A stretch of 64,000 nt of DNA from Dankookia rubra (GCF_004355005.1 NZ_SMSJ01000016.1:50486-114485), one strand, 5' to 3'; positions 8,143 to 16,885 are shown, numbered from the stretch's first letter. The notes: generated by a model not told the origin, from the letters alone. Numbers and translations are program-made.

Positions 8143-9174
8143 TCAGAAGGCCAGCTGCACCTTCATCGCCCGGCTCCGGTCCCCGGCGAGCTCGAAGGCC
8201 GCGACCGCTTCCGTCGCCGGCAGGGTCGCGGTCAGCAGCGGCATCGGGTCGATCGCGCCGCGGCCGAGCAGTTCCACCGCCAAGGAGAATTCCTCCTGGA
8301 AGCGAAAAGTGCCGCGCAGCGCGATCTCCTTGGCCACCAGCGCCGAGAGCGGCAGGGTCACGTCGCCGCCGAGGCCGAGTTGGACGATGGTGGCACCGGG
8401 CCGCGCCACCTCGATCGCGGTCTTCAGGGCGGCGGCGCTGCCGCTGGCCTCGAACACCACGTCGAAATGCCCCTTGTCCAGGGCGTAGCCGCGCAGCGCG
8501 TCGGGGTCCTCAGACACCGCCACGGTGCGGTCGGCGCCCATCCGCCGCGCGGTCAGCAGCGGGGCCGAGAGCAGGTCGGTGGCGACGATCTCCCGCGCCC
8601 CGGCATGGCGGGCGACGGCGACGGCCAGCGTGCCGATCGGGCCCGCTCCGGTGACCAGGATGCGGGCGCCCATCAGCGGCCCGGCCTGCCTCGCCGCATG
8701 CAGGCAGACCGAGAGTGGCTCGGCAAAGGCGGCCAGGGTGGTGTCCATGCCGTCGGGCAGCACCACGGCGCGCGCCGCCTCGCAGACCAGGGTCTCGGCG
8801 AAGCCGCCCTGGACATGCGGCAGGCGCATCGCGCTGCCGTAAAAGCGCATGTCGAGGCAGTGGTTGGGCTGGCCGGCGAGGCAGAAGCGGCAGGCGCCGC
8901 AGGGCAGGCTGGGATTGACCGCGACAGCGGCGCCGAGTGCGAGGTGCGATACCCCCTCCCCGAGCGCGTCGATCGTGCCGGCGACCTCGTGCCCCAGCAC
9001 CATCGGCTCCCGCAGCCGCACCGCGCCGAAGCCGCCATGCTGGTAGTAGTGCAGGTCGGAGCCGCAGATGCCGCCGTTGCGGATTCGGATGCGGACCTGG
9101 CCGCGGCCGGGCGCCGCCGGCGCATGGTCCTCGACCCGGAGGTCCTTCGGCGCGTGGATGACGACGGCACGCAT
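8143..9174 (-). CDS. idnD: L-idonate 5-dehydrogenase-like zinc alcohol dehydrogenase
   Basis: The 343-residue medium-chain dehydrogenase has the catalytic zinc motif GICGSDLHYYQHGGFG near residue 37, GHEVAGTI near 68, the structural-zinc cysteine cluster CGACRFCLAGQPNHC near 95-109, and the Rossmann loop GAGPIGTLAV. The combination GSDLHYYQHGG is typical of IdnD, which oxidises L-idonate to 5-ketogluconate with NAD(P). Its ATG overlaps the stop of the upstream hydroxyacid dehydrogenase gene as TGATG. A gluconate 5-dehydrogenase-like gene lies in the divergent operon, so a ketogluconate interconversion route is likely. Sorbitol or threonine dehydrogenase activity is a lesser alternative. Confidence 0.85.
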   Translation of the reverse strand: MRAVVIHAPKDLRVEDHAPAAPGRGQVRIRIRNGGICGSDLHYYQHGGFGAVRLREPMVLGHEVAGTIDALGEGVSHLALGAAVAVNPSLPCGACRFCLAGQPNHCLDMRFYGSAMRLPHVQGGFAETLVCEAARAVVLPDGMDTTLAAFAEPLSVCLHAARQAGPLMGARILVTGAGPIGTLAVAVARHAGAREIVATDLLSAPLLTARRMGADRTVAVSEDPDALRGYALDKGHFDVVFEASGSAAALKTAIEVARPGATIVQLGLGGDVTLPLSALVAKEIALRGTFRFQEEFSLAVELLGRGAIDPMPLLTATLPATEAVAAFELAGDRSRAMKVQLAF

Positions 9175-10118
9175 CACTTGACCTCCGTGAGCAGCGGCTT
9201 GCCGGCAAAATGCGCCTCGACGTTGTCGCGCATCAGCTGGCCCATGGCCTTGCGGGTCTCGACCGTGCCGCTCGCCGCATGCGGCGCCAGCAGGACATTC
9301 GGGAACCCGGTGAAGGCCGGGTCGATCGTCGGCTCGTTCCAGAAGACGTCGAGGCCGGCCATGGCGATCCGGCCGCTGCGGAGCGCGTCCAGCAGCGCCG
9401 CCTCGTCGCAGCAGGAGCCGCGGGAAACGTTGACGAAGATGCAGCCGGGCTTGATGGCCTCGAAGGCGGCGCGGTCGATCAGCCCCTGGGTGGTCGGCCC
9501 GCCCATGGCGCAGCAGACCAGGATATCGACCTCGGGCGCCAGCGCCGCCGGGGTCGGGTACCAGGGATGGGACAGGTCGGCCTTCGGCGTGCGGCCGCTG
9601 TAGCTGATCTGCATCCCGAACCCCTCCGCCCGGCGCGCCACGGCGCGGCCGATGCGGCCGAGGCCGACGATGCCGATGCGCTTGCCCCAGACCCGGGTGG
9701 TCAGCGGCATGGAGCCTTCCCGGGTCCAGCGGCCGTCGCGCACCCAGGCATCGGCCTGCGGGACCTGCCGCGCCACGCCGAGCAGCAAGGCGAAGGCCTT
9801 GTCGGCCACGTCCTCGGTCAGCACGTCGGGGGTATTGGTTACCGGGATGCCGCGCGCGGCGCACCAGCCCTTGTCGATGGCGTCGATCCCGACGCCGTAG
9901 CAGGCGACCAGGCCAAGCTTCGGCAGCCGCTCCATGAGTGCGGCGGAGGCGCCGATCTCCCCCTTGGTGATGATGGCGCGGATTTCCGGCGCGTGCTCGG
10001 CCAGGAAGGCGGCCTCGTTCGGTGACTCGTAGAGCAGGCGGAGGGTGTAGCGCTCGGCCAGCGGCTCCAGGTCCCAATCGGGAAGGACGCCCATGACCAG
10101 AAGCTCCGGCTTGTCCAA
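9174..10118 (-). CDS. D-isomer 2-hydroxyacid dehydrogenase (glyoxylate/2-ketogluconate reductase type)
   Basis: The protein of about 314 residues has the family layout: a substrate domain at each end around a Rossmann domain with IGIVGLGRIGRAVARRA, the arginine motif FVNVSRGS, the acidic motif GLDVFWNEP, and the catalytic histidine in LLAPHAASGT. It reduces a 2-keto acid such as glyoxylate, hydroxypyruvate or 2-ketogluconate. A TTG start at 10118 is preferred because GGGGAGG lies about 5 bases upstream; an ATG at 10202 would extend it through the intergenic operator, and an internal ATG at 10094 is also possible. It is translationally coupled to idnD, pointing to sugar-acid metabolism. Confidence 0.83.
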   Translation of the reverse strand: MDKPELLVMGVLPDWDLEPLAERYTLRLLYESPNEAAFLAEHAPEIRAIITKGEIGASAALMERLPKLGLVACYGVGIDAIDKGWCAARGIPVTNTPDVLTEDVADKAFALLLGVARQVPQADAWVRDGRWTREGSMPLTTRVWGKRIGIVGLGRIGRAVARRAEGFGMQISYSGRTPKADLSHPWYPTPAALAPEVDILVCCAMGGPTTQGLIDRAAFEAIKPGCIFVNVSRGSCCDEAALLDALRSGRIAMAGLDVFWNEPTIDPAFTGFPNVLLAPHAASGTVETRKAMGQLMRDNVEAHFAGKPLLTEVK

Positions 10119-10172
10119 CTGCGCCTCCCCTGCTTGTCTCGGCGGCTCTAGAGCAGATCGCTGGAGGGCGGC

Positions 10173-10188
10173 AACGCTCGGAAGCGTT
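10173..10188. promoter_or_regulatory. Inverted repeat in the divergent sugar-acid promoter region
   Basis: AACGCT and AGCGTT form perfect 6-bp arms around CGGA in the 126-bp gap between the divergent hydroxyacid dehydrogenase and gluconate dehydrogenase genes. It fits an operator for a regulator encoded elsewhere, since none is adjacent. Regulator family and function are inferred. Confidence 0.4.
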
Positions 10189-10244
10189 AATCCGCTCGAC
10201 AACCAGACGGCGGCGCGGCCGATGCCGCGCCAGGGGATGGGACG

Positions 10245-11015
10245 ATGTCGCTCAAGCTATTCGATCTGACGGGCCGGCGCGCCCTGGTGACCGGCTCCAG
10301 CCAGGGGATCGGCCTGGCGCTCGCCCGGGGTGTCGGCCTAGCCGGCGCCAGTCTGGTGCTTAACGGCCGCGACGTGGTGAAGCTGGAAAAGGCCGCCGCC
10401 GGGCTGCGCGCCGATGGCGTCGCACAGGTCGACATCGCCGCTTTCGACGTCACCGACAGCGCCGCGGTGGATGCCGGCGTCGCCCGGATCGAGGCCGAGC
10501 TCGGCCCGATCGAGATCCTGTTCAACAATGCCGGGGTGAACCTGCGCGGCGCGCTGGACGCAATGCCGGACGCGACCTGGCACGAGGTGATCGCCACCAA
10601 CCTGCACAGCGCCTTCTTCTGCGCCCGGGCCGTGGCCAAGGGGATGCTCGGCCGCGGCCATGGCAAGATCATCAATACCTGCAGCGTGATGAGCATGCTC
10701 GGTCGTCCGACCACGGGTCCCTATACCGCGTCCAAGGGCGCCATCGGGATGCTGACCAAGGCGATGTGCGCGGACTGGGCGCAGCACGGGCTGCAATGCA
10801 ACGGCATCGCCCCGGGCTACTTCAGCACCGAGCTCACCGCCCCGCTGCGGGCCAATGCCGAGTTCAATGACTGGCTCTGCAAGCGGACGCCTGCCGGCCG
10901 CTGGGGCGAGCTGCCGGAACTGGTCGGCGCCGCGGTCTTCCTGGCTTCGGACGCCGCGTCCTACGTCAACGGCCACCTGCTCTATGTTGACGGCGGACTG
11001 ACAAGCGTGGTTTGA
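10245..11015 (+). CDS. idnO: Gluconate 5-dehydrogenase-like short-chain dehydrogenase
   Basis: A 256-residue classical SDR. The cofactor loop TGSSQGIG is near residues 16-23, NNAG near 93-96, the catalytic Ser near NTCSVMS, and Tyr and Lys in YTASKGAIG. The opening LFDLTGRRALVTGSSQGIG and the segment GIAPGYFSTELT resemble IdnO, which converts 5-ketogluconate and gluconate. It heads a plus-strand operon with an ABC importer that begins 29 bp downstream, and it faces idnD across a shared promoter region. Substrate is assigned from family and from idnD; the family is broad, so the exact sugar acid is uncertain. Confidence 0.8.
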   Translation: MSLKLFDLTGRRALVTGSSQGIGLALARGVGLAGASLVLNGRDVVKLEKAAAGLRADGVAQVDIAAFDVTDSAAVDAGVARIEAELGPIEILFNNAGVNLRGALDAMPDATWHEVIATNLHSAFFCARAVAKGMLGRGHGKIINTCSVMSMLGRPTTGPYTASKGAIGMLTKAMCADWAQHGLQCNGIAPGYFSTELTAPLRANAEFNDWLCKRTPAGRWGELPELVGAAVFLASDAASYVNGHLLYVDGGLTSVV

Positions 11016-11044
11016 GCAGCCCCAATCCCACCCGGAGGAAACCC

Positions 11045-11854
11045 ATGCTTCTGCGCAAGCGCCTGTTCGCCGGTGCCGCCCTGGCGGCACCCGCCTTGTT
11101 CACCAGCGCCGCCCAGGCCCAGCAGGCCGGGCCGATCACCACCGGCGACATCATCAAGCGCGGCAAGGCGCGGATCGGCGTCGTCACCGGCGCACCGCCC
11201 TTCGGCATGGTCGACCCGCAGGGCAATGCCATCGGCTACGACATCGATGTCTCGAACCTGCTGGCGAAGTACCTGGGCGTCCCGGCCGAGATCAGTTCGC
11301 TGACTCCGCCCTCCCGCATCCCGGCGCTCGAATCCGGCAAGGTGGATTTCCTCTGCGCGACGCTGGGGGCAACGCCGGAGCGGGCGAGGACGGTGATGTT
11401 CACCATGCCCTACAGCGCCTTCCGCATGATGATCATGGCCAAGAAGGACAGTCCCATCAAGGAACTGGGCGACCTGGTCGGCAAGAAGGTCGGCGTCCCC
11501 CGCGGCACGCCGCAGGAACAGGCCCTGGTCCGCAAGGCGCCGAAGGGTACCCAGATCGTCCGCTTCGAGGATGACGCGACCAGCGCCCAGGCGCTGATCG
11601 TCGGCCAGATCGATGCCTGCGGCATCCCTGACACCATCGGCGGCGAGATCGCCAAGACCCGTCCGGAAGCTGGCCTCGAGAACAAGTTCCTGCTGTTCAA
11701 CCAGCCGAACTGCATGACCGTCCGCAAGGACCAGTTCGAGCTGCGGCAATGGCTGCAGAACACCATCTACTTCATGAAGGGCAATGGCGAGCTCGACGAG
11801 CTCTCCACCAAGTGGACGGGAAGCCCGCTGCCGGCCGACCTCGCCGTCTTCTAG
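11045..11854 (+). CDS. Amino-acid-type ABC transporter periplasmic binding protein
   Basis: A 269-residue family 3 solute-binding protein. The signal peptide is RKRLFAGAALAAPALFTS with a cut near AAQAQ. Family features are GKARIGVVTGAPPFGMVD, IGYDIDVSNLLAKYL, VDFLCATLGATPER and GKKVGVPRGT. The ATG at 11045 follows GGAGGAAACCC. It is the first of four contiguous genes making a complete polar amino-acid-type importer, with a permease gene starting on the very next base after its stop. Located behind a sugar-acid dehydrogenase, it may carry an organic or sugar acid rather than an amino acid, but sequence alone does not decide. Confidence 0.88.
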   Translation: MLLRKRLFAGAALAAPALFTSAAQAQQAGPITTGDIIKRGKARIGVVTGAPPFGMVDPQGNAIGYDIDVSNLLAKYLGVPAEISSLTPPSRIPALESGKVDFLCATLGATPERARTVMFTMPYSAFRMMIMAKKDSPIKELGDLVGKKVGVPRGTPQEQALVRKAPKGTQIVRFEDDATSAQALIVGQIDACGIPDTIGGEIAKTRPEAGLENKFLLFNQPNCMTVRKDQFELRQWLQNTIYFMKGNGELDELSTKWTGSPLPADLAVF

Positions 11855-12553
11855 ATGGGGTTCCAGTTCCAGTTCGGCGCGGTCTTCGCCCGCAGCGACC
11901 TGTTGCTGGAAGGGCTGCTGCAGACGCTGCAGCTCGCCGGCATGGCCATCGTCTTCGGCGGGCTGCTCGGCATCCTGCTCGCGGCACTGCGCAGCCTGGC
12001 GCCGCGCGCGGCAGGCGTGCTGATCGACGTCTATGTCGAGCTGATCCGCAACACGCCCTTCCTGGTGCAGCTGCTGATCATCTATTTCGGCCTGCCCTCG
12101 ATCGGCGTGAAGCTGACCGCAGAACAGGCGGCGCTGATCGGGCTTGTCGTCTATCTCGGCTCCTACGTGACCGAGATCGTTCGCGCCGGCATCGAGAGCG
12201 TTCACAAGAGCCAGATCGAGGCCGGGCTCTCCCTCGCGCTCACCCGCTGGCAGGTGTTCCGCTACATCGTGCTGGCGCCGGCGATCGCCCGGGTCTGGCC
12301 GGCGCTGGCCAGTCAGTTCGTGCTGGTGACGCTGGCGACCTCGGTCTGCTCCTTCATCTCGGTGCAGGAGCTCTCGGCCCAGGCCTCCAACATCGAATCG
12401 GACACCTTCCGCAGCTTCGAGACCTACATCACCGTGGCGCTGATCTACCTCGCCATCGCGCTGACGCTGCGGGTGCTTTTCGCCGGGCTCGGCGCGGTGC
12501 TCTTCCCGACCGGGTCCGGCCTTGGCCGCTTGCGCGGGCAGTCCGGCGCATGA
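11855..12553 (+). CDS. Polar amino-acid-type ABC transporter permease (first)
   Basis: The 232-residue membrane protein has about five transmembrane helices and the HisM/ArtQ-type EAA loop, seen as EAGLSLALTRWQVFRYIVL near residues 128-146, which contacts the ATPase. The segment VELIRNTPFLVQLLIIYFG is the classic conserved run of this permease family. The ATG directly follows the TAG of the binding-protein gene, so translation is probably coupled. The stop overlaps the next permease start as ATGA. The two permeases likely form a heterodimer. Confidence 0.88.
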   Translation: MGFQFQFGAVFARSDLLLEGLLQTLQLAGMAIVFGGLLGILLAALRSLAPRAAGVLIDVYVELIRNTPFLVQLLIIYFGLPSIGVKLTAEQAALIGLVVYLGSYVTEIVRAGIESVHKSQIEAGLSLALTRWQVFRYIVLAPAIARVWPALASQFVLVTLATSVCSFISVQELSAQASNIESDTFRSFETYITVALIYLAIALTLRVLFAGLGAVLFPTGSGLGRLRGQSGA

Positions 12554-13206
12554 TCCGCGAATTCACCCAGTCCGAGTTCATCTTCATCCTGAGCTCGGCG
12601 CGCTGGACTTTGCTGCTGACCGTGCTGTCGCTGGTCCTCGGCGGTCTTTTCGGCTTCGTGGTGGCGATTGCCCGCACCTCGCGGCTGGCACCGCTGCGGC
12701 TGCTGGCGGCCGGCTGGATCGGCGTGGTTCAGGGCATCCCGGTACTGATCCTGCTGTTCCTCGCCTATTACGGGCTGTCGATGCTCGGCTTCGACCTGCC
12801 GCCGATCGTCGCTGCCTCGATCTCCATGGCGTTCTATGCCAGCGCCTATCTCGGCGAGATCTGGCGCGGCTGCATCCAGGCGGTGCCCTGGCAACAATGG
12901 GAGGCCTCGACGGCGCTGGCATTCTCCCGGCCGCAGCAGTACCGCTACGTCATCCTGCCGCAGGCGATGCGCATCGCCGTCGCGCCGACCGTCGGCTTCA
13001 TCGTCCAGCTGGTGAAGAACACCTCCATCGTCTCCATCATCGGGGTGATCGAGCTGGCCCGCGCCGGCAACCTGGTCAACAACGCCACCTTCCAGCCCTT
13101 CAAGGTCTTCGGGACGGTGGCGCTGATCTACTTCGCCATCTGCTGGCCGATCTCGCTGCTGGCCCGGCGCCTGGAAGGGAAGCTCAATGCCAGTCGTGCA
13201 GGTTGA
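12550..13206 (+). CDS. Polar amino-acid-type ABC transporter permease (second)
   Basis: The 218-residue partner permease starts MIREFTQSEFIFIL and has about five membrane helices. It carries the ABC-contact loop EASTALAFSRPQQYRYVIL and the conserved VVQGIPVLILLFLAYYG. The start overlaps the previous stop by four bases (ATGA). Its last 20 bases overlap the ATPase gene, so the whole importer is tightly coupled. Confidence 0.88.
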   Translation: MIREFTQSEFIFILSSARWTLLLTVLSLVLGGLFGFVVAIARTSRLAPLRLLAAGWIGVVQGIPVLILLFLAYYGLSMLGFDLPPIVAASISMAFYASAYLGEIWRGCIQAVPWQQWEASTALAFSRPQQYRYVILPQAMRIAVAPTVGFIVQLVKNTSIVSIIGVIELARAGNLVNNATFQPFKVFGTVALIYFAICWPISLLARRLEGKLNASRAG

Positions 13207-13918
13207 AGGCGTCCACAAGCGCTTCGGCGAAGTCGAGGTCCTCAAGGGGATCGACCTGAGCGTCGAGTCCGGCGAGGTCGTGGCGATCATCGGCCGCAGC
13301 GGCTCCGGCAAGTCCACCCTGCTCCGCTGCATCAACGGGCTCGAGCAGATCCAGTCCGGCCGTATCCAGGTGGCGGGCCATGGGCTCGACGCCAGCGCGC
13401 ATGGGCTGCGCGACCTCCGGAAGGATGTCGGCATCGTTTTCCAAAGCTACAACCTGTTTCCGCACCTCAGGGTCGGCGAGAACATCATGCTGGCGCCGCG
13501 CGTCGTCCTCGGCGTCTCGAAGGTCGAGGCGCGGTCGCGGGCGGAGGAGACCCTGGCCGAGGTCGGCCTGGCCGAGCGTTTCGACGCTTGGCCGGACAAC
13601 CTCTCGGGCGGCCAGCAGCAGCGCGTCGCCATCGCTCGGTCGCTGGCGATGCGGCCGAAGGTGATGCTGTTCGACGAGGTGACCAGCGCGCTCGACCCCG
13701 AACTGACCGGCGAGGTGCTGGCCACCATGGAGCGCTTGGCGGCACATGGCATGACCATGCTGCTGGTGACGCACGAGATGGCCTTCGCTGAGCGGGTGGC
13801 GACCACCACCGTCTTCATGCACCAGGGCAAGGTCTGGGAGATGGGACCCTCGGCCAAGCTGTTCGACGCGCCGCAGACGGCGGAGCTGAAGCAGTTCCTC
13901 GGCGGCGGGCTGAAATAG
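13187..13918 (+). CDS. Polar amino-acid-type ABC transporter ATP-binding protein
   Basis: The 243-residue GlnQ/HisP-type ATPase has Walker A GRSGSGKST near residues 36-44, Q-loop VFQSYNLFPHL, signature LSGGQQQRVAIARSLA, Walker B VMLFDEVTSALD and switch histidine in LLVTHEM. It energises the importer formed with the two preceding permeases and the binding protein. A short gap with a TTGACG-like element then leads to the acyl-CoA block. Confidence 0.92.
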   Translation: MPVVQVEGVHKRFGEVEVLKGIDLSVESGEVVAIIGRSGSGKSTLLRCINGLEQIQSGRIQVAGHGLDASAHGLRDLRKDVGIVFQSYNLFPHLRVGENIMLAPRVVLGVSKVEARSRAEETLAEVGLAERFDAWPDNLSGGQQQRVAIARSLAMRPKVMLFDEVTSALDPELTGEVLATMERLAAHGMTMLLVTHEMAFAERVATTTVFMHQGKVWEMGPSAKLFDAPQTAELKQFLGGGLK

Positions 13919-14007
13919 CCCGCCCCCTGGCTTGACGCCGCGGCGCGAGCGGGGAAACCTGCGCGGGGATAGATAGCCAGCGAACCAAAGGGAGGGCCAC
14001 GACGCCC

Positions 14008-15180
14008 ATGAGCATCAATGGCAAGGCCTATATCGTCGGGGCCTATGAGCACCCGACGCGGAAGGCTGACAACACCTCCGTCGCGCAGCTGCATGCCGAG
14101 GTCGCCTATGGCGCGCTGCAGGATGCCGGGCTGAGCAAGGACGACATCGACGGCTATTTCTGCACCGGCGCCGCCCCCGGCCTCGGCCCGCTGAACATGG
14201 CCGACTACCTCGGCCTGACCAAGCTGAAGCACCTCGACAGCACCGATGTCGGCGGCAGCTCCTATGTCCTGCATGTCGGCCATGCGGCGGAAGCGATCGC
14301 GCTGGGCAAGTGCAGCATCGCCCTTGTGACGCTGGCCGGCCGCCCGCGCGCCGAGGCGATGGCCACCGGCACCGCGCCGCGCACCTGGGGCGCCAACGTG
14401 CCCGACGACCCCTTCGAGATGGTCTATGGCCGCACGGTGGCGAATGTCTACGCCATGTGCGCCATGCGGCACATGCATGAATTCGGCACCACCAGCGAGC
14501 AGCTCGCCTGGATCAAGGTGGCCGCCAGCCACCACGCGCAGTGGAACGAGCATGCGATGCTGCGCAAGGTCGTCACGGTGGAAGACGTTGTGAACTCGCC
14601 CATGGTGAGCGACCCGCTGCACCGGCTCGATTGCTGCGTCATCTCGGATGGCGGCGGCGCGCTGATCGTCACCACGCCTGAGATCGCCAGATCCCTGAAG
14701 CGGCCGCTGGTGAAGGTGAAGGGCGCCGGCGAGGCAACCAAGAACCAGAATGCCGGCTATACCGACGTGACCTTCTCCGGCGCCCGCTGGTCCGGCGCCC
14801 GCGCCTTCGAGGAAGCCGGCGTGACGCCGACGGATATCCAGTACGCCAGCATCTACGACAGCTTCACCATCACCGTGCTGATGCAGCTGGAAGACCTCGG
14901 CTTCTGCGAAAAGGGCCAGGGCGGCAAGTTCGTTTCGGACGGCAACCTGATCAGCGGCGTCGGCAAGCTGCCCTTCAACACCGATGGCGGCGGGCTCTGC
15001 AACAACCATCCGGCCAATCGCGGCGGCATGACCAAGGTGATCGAGGCGGTGCGGCAGCTTCGCGGCGAGGCGCATCCGAAAGTCCAGGTGCCCGGCTGCA
15101 CCCTGGCCCTGGCGCATGGCACCGGTGGCCTGCTCGGCACCCGGCATGGCAGCGCAACCGTCGTTCTGGAAAGGGTGTGA
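14008..15180 (+). CDS. Thiolase-family protein of the SCP-x/acetyl-CoA acetyltransferase type, nucleophile cysteine not seen
   Basis: The 390-residue protein has the thiolase fold pattern, including ASIYDSFTITVLMQLEDLGF and a C-terminal block with NHPANRGG and ALAHGTGG. At the usual nucleophile site the sequence reads STDVGGSSYVLHVGHAAEA (residues 78-96), with serines instead of the nucleophilic cysteine. Such proteins occur in pairs with a DUF35/OB-fold protein in steroid-side-chain and acyl-CoA metabolism, where they can act in retro-aldol or condensation chemistry. The OB-fold partner is the next gene. The substrate is unknown. A ribosome site AGGGAGGG lies upstream of the ATG. Confidence 0.85.
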   Translation: MSINGKAYIVGAYEHPTRKADNTSVAQLHAEVAYGALQDAGLSKDDIDGYFCTGAAPGLGPLNMADYLGLTKLKHLDSTDVGGSSYVLHVGHAAEAIALGKCSIALVTLAGRPRAEAMATGTAPRTWGANVPDDPFEMVYGRTVANVYAMCAMRHMHEFGTTSEQLAWIKVAASHHAQWNEHAMLRKVVTVEDVVNSPMVSDPLHRLDCCVISDGGGALIVTTPEIARSLKRPLVKVKGAGEATKNQNAGYTDVTFSGARWSGARAFEEAGVTPTDIQYASIYDSFTITVLMQLEDLGFCEKGQGGKFVSDGNLISGVGKLPFNTDGGGLCNNHPANRGGMTKVIEAVRQLRGEAHPKVQVPGCTLALAHGTGGLLGTRHGSATVVLERV

Positions 15181-15185
15181 TCCCG

Positions 15186-15584
15186 ATGGCAACGCCAGCG
15201 TCCAACCGCGCCCTTCCGGCGATCAACGTCGACCCGACCAACAAGCCGTACTTCGACGCGGCGCGGGAAGGACGGCTGCTGATCGGCCTCTGCAAGGATA
15301 CCGGCAAGCACTTCTGGTACCCGCGGGGCTGCTCGCCCTTCACGCTCTCGAACAATGTCGAGCTGGTGGAGGCCAAGGGCACCGGCACGATCTACACCTA
15401 TACGGTGATGCGGACGAAGGAGCCCTACAGCGTCGCCTATGTCGAGCTGGACGAGGGTGTCCGCATCTTCACCAACATCGTCGATTGCGACCTGGACAGC
15501 CTGAAGATCGGCCAGAAGGTCAAGGTCGTCTTCAAGCCGACCCAGGGGGACTCACCGCCGGCGACGATGTTCACGCCAGCCTGA
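15186..15584 (+). CDS. DUF35/OB-fold acyl-CoA-associated protein
   Basis: A 132-residue protein in the family of small partners of SCP-x-type thiolases. It has a short N-terminal helix (DPTNKPYFDAAREGRLLIG), a rubredoxin-like knuckle, then a beta-rich OB fold (AKGTGTIYTYTVM, VFKPTQGD). The knuckle normally has four cysteines; here only LCKDTGK and RGCSP each keep one, so zinc binding is probably lost. A GTG at 15177 overlaps the thiolase stop, but the ATG at 15186 has better ribosome-site spacing from GGAAAGG. Adjacent genes of this pair usually form one complex. Confidence 0.82.
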   Translation: MATPASNRALPAINVDPTNKPYFDAAREGRLLIGLCKDTGKHFWYPRGCSPFTLSNNVELVEAKGTGTIYTYTVMRTKEPYSVAYVELDEGVRIFTNIVDCDLDSLKIGQKVKVVFKPTQGDSPPATMFTPA

Positions 15585-15592
15585 CAACCAAG

Positions 15593-15632
15593 GGTGGAGG
15601 GTGCGGCCGGACATGGTACGGCACCCTCCACC
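15593..15632 (+). terminator. Hairpin after the thiolase/OB-fold pair
   Basis: GGTGGAGGGTGC (15593-15604) and GCACCCTCCACC (15621-15632) are perfect 12-bp inverted arms around a 16-base loop, starting 9 bp after the stop codon. No T-run follows. It probably ends or stabilises the upstream message before the serine hydrolase gene. Confidence 0.55.
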
Positions 15633-15694
15633 GCATCTGGCCTTCCGCACGGGTTCTGCTCCAGCATCGGCGGAGCCGAAGCGGAGGGATCGCC

Positions 15695-16885
15695 ATGCGT
15701 CGACGAACAATGCTGGGCCGAACGGCGCTGGCCACGCTCGCGGCCGGTGCGGCACCGGCCGCGATCCCGCCCGGCGCCACCTCTCTCGCCCCGCTGCTGC
15801 AACCCGTGTTGGCGGAGCACGGGCTGCCGGCGCTGGCCGCCGCCGCGGTGCAGGATGGCCGCGTCACCGCCGCCGGCGCGGTCGGCATCCGGCGCTGGGG
15901 CACCGAGACGCCGGTCACCCTGGATGACGCCTTTCACATCGGCTCGGACACAAAGGCGATGACCTCGCTGCTGGTGGCGATGCTGGTCGAAGAAGGCAGG
16001 CTGCGCTGGGACACCACCGTCGCCGAGGCCTTTCCCGACCTCGCCTCCGGCATGGATGCCGGGTTGCGCGGCGTGACCCTGACGCAGTTGCTTTCCCATA
16101 CCGGCGGCCTGCCCATGGACAACGAGGTCTTCGACCGGCTGCTCGGCCAGTCCTACCTGCAGCCGGGCAACCTCGACGCGCTGCGGTACTGGCTGGTGCG
16201 GCAATGGAGCACGCAGCCGCTGGCCTCGCCGCCCGGCAGCCGCTTCGCCTATTCCAACATGGGCTACACCATGGCCGGCGCGGCCGCCGAGCGCGCCGCC
16301 GGCAGCAGTTGGGAAGAACTCGTCGTCGCCCGGATCTTCACCCCCCTTGGCTTGGCCACCGCCGGCTTCGGGCCGGCGGCGCGGCTCGGCCGGACCGACG
16401 CGCCGCTTGGGCACGCGATCCAGCCCGACGGTACGCCGGAGCCCATGCTGGCCGGCCCCAATGGCGACAACCCGCTGATCATCGGCCCGGCCGGCACGGT
16501 GCATCTCTCGGTGCTCGACTTCGCCGCCTGGGCCGGATGGCATGCCGGAGAGGGCAAGCGCGGCCCGGCCCTGGTCACGCCGGAGACGTTGCGGCGGCTG
16601 CATACCCAGGTGGTTGCCATGGCGCCACGGCCCGATGCGGCCCCGGGCACACCGGGTGGCGGCGGCTATGCCCTTGGCTGGGGGGTGCTCCGCCATCCCT
16701 GGTCGAGCGAGCCTTTCCTGCAGCATGCCGGGTCCAATACGCTCAACCTGGCGCTGGTCCTGGTGCAGCCGAGCCGCGACTTTGCCATGGTCATGCAGAC
16801 CAATATCGCCGGTCAGCGCGCCGATGCCGCGCTGAAGGCGCTGGCCGAGGCGATCTACCGGCACTACGGCCCGGCCCGCGCCTGA
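15695..16885 (+). CDS. Serine hydrolase of the beta-lactamase class C/esterase family
   Basis: The 396-residue exported protein starts MRRRTMLGRTALATLAAGAA, a twin-arginine-like signal. The catalytic set of the family is visible: SDTK at 84-87 (nucleophile and lysine), the tyrosine motif YSN in FAYSNMGY, and HAGS in place of the KTG triad. Such proteins are mostly esterases or D-amino-peptide hydrolases rather than resistance enzymes. The start follows GCGGAGGGATCGCC. It sits between the thiolase pair and an enoyl-CoA hydratase gene, but no functional link is clear. Confidence 0.87.
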   Translation: MRRRTMLGRTALATLAAGAAPAAIPPGATSLAPLLQPVLAEHGLPALAAAAVQDGRVTAAGAVGIRRWGTETPVTLDDAFHIGSDTKAMTSLLVAMLVEEGRLRWDTTVAEAFPDLASGMDAGLRGVTLTQLLSHTGGLPMDNEVFDRLLGQSYLQPGNLDALRYWLVRQWSTQPLASPPGSRFAYSNMGYTMAGAAAERAAGSSWEELVVARIFTPLGLATAGFGPAARLGRTDAPLGHAIQPDGTPEPMLAGPNGDNPLIIGPAGTVHLSVLDFAAWAGWHAGEGKRGPALVTPETLRRLHTQVVAMAPRPDAAPGTPGGGGYALGWGVLRHPWSSEPFLQHAGSNTLNLALVLVQPSRDFAMVMQTNIAGQRADAALKALAEAIYRHYGPARA

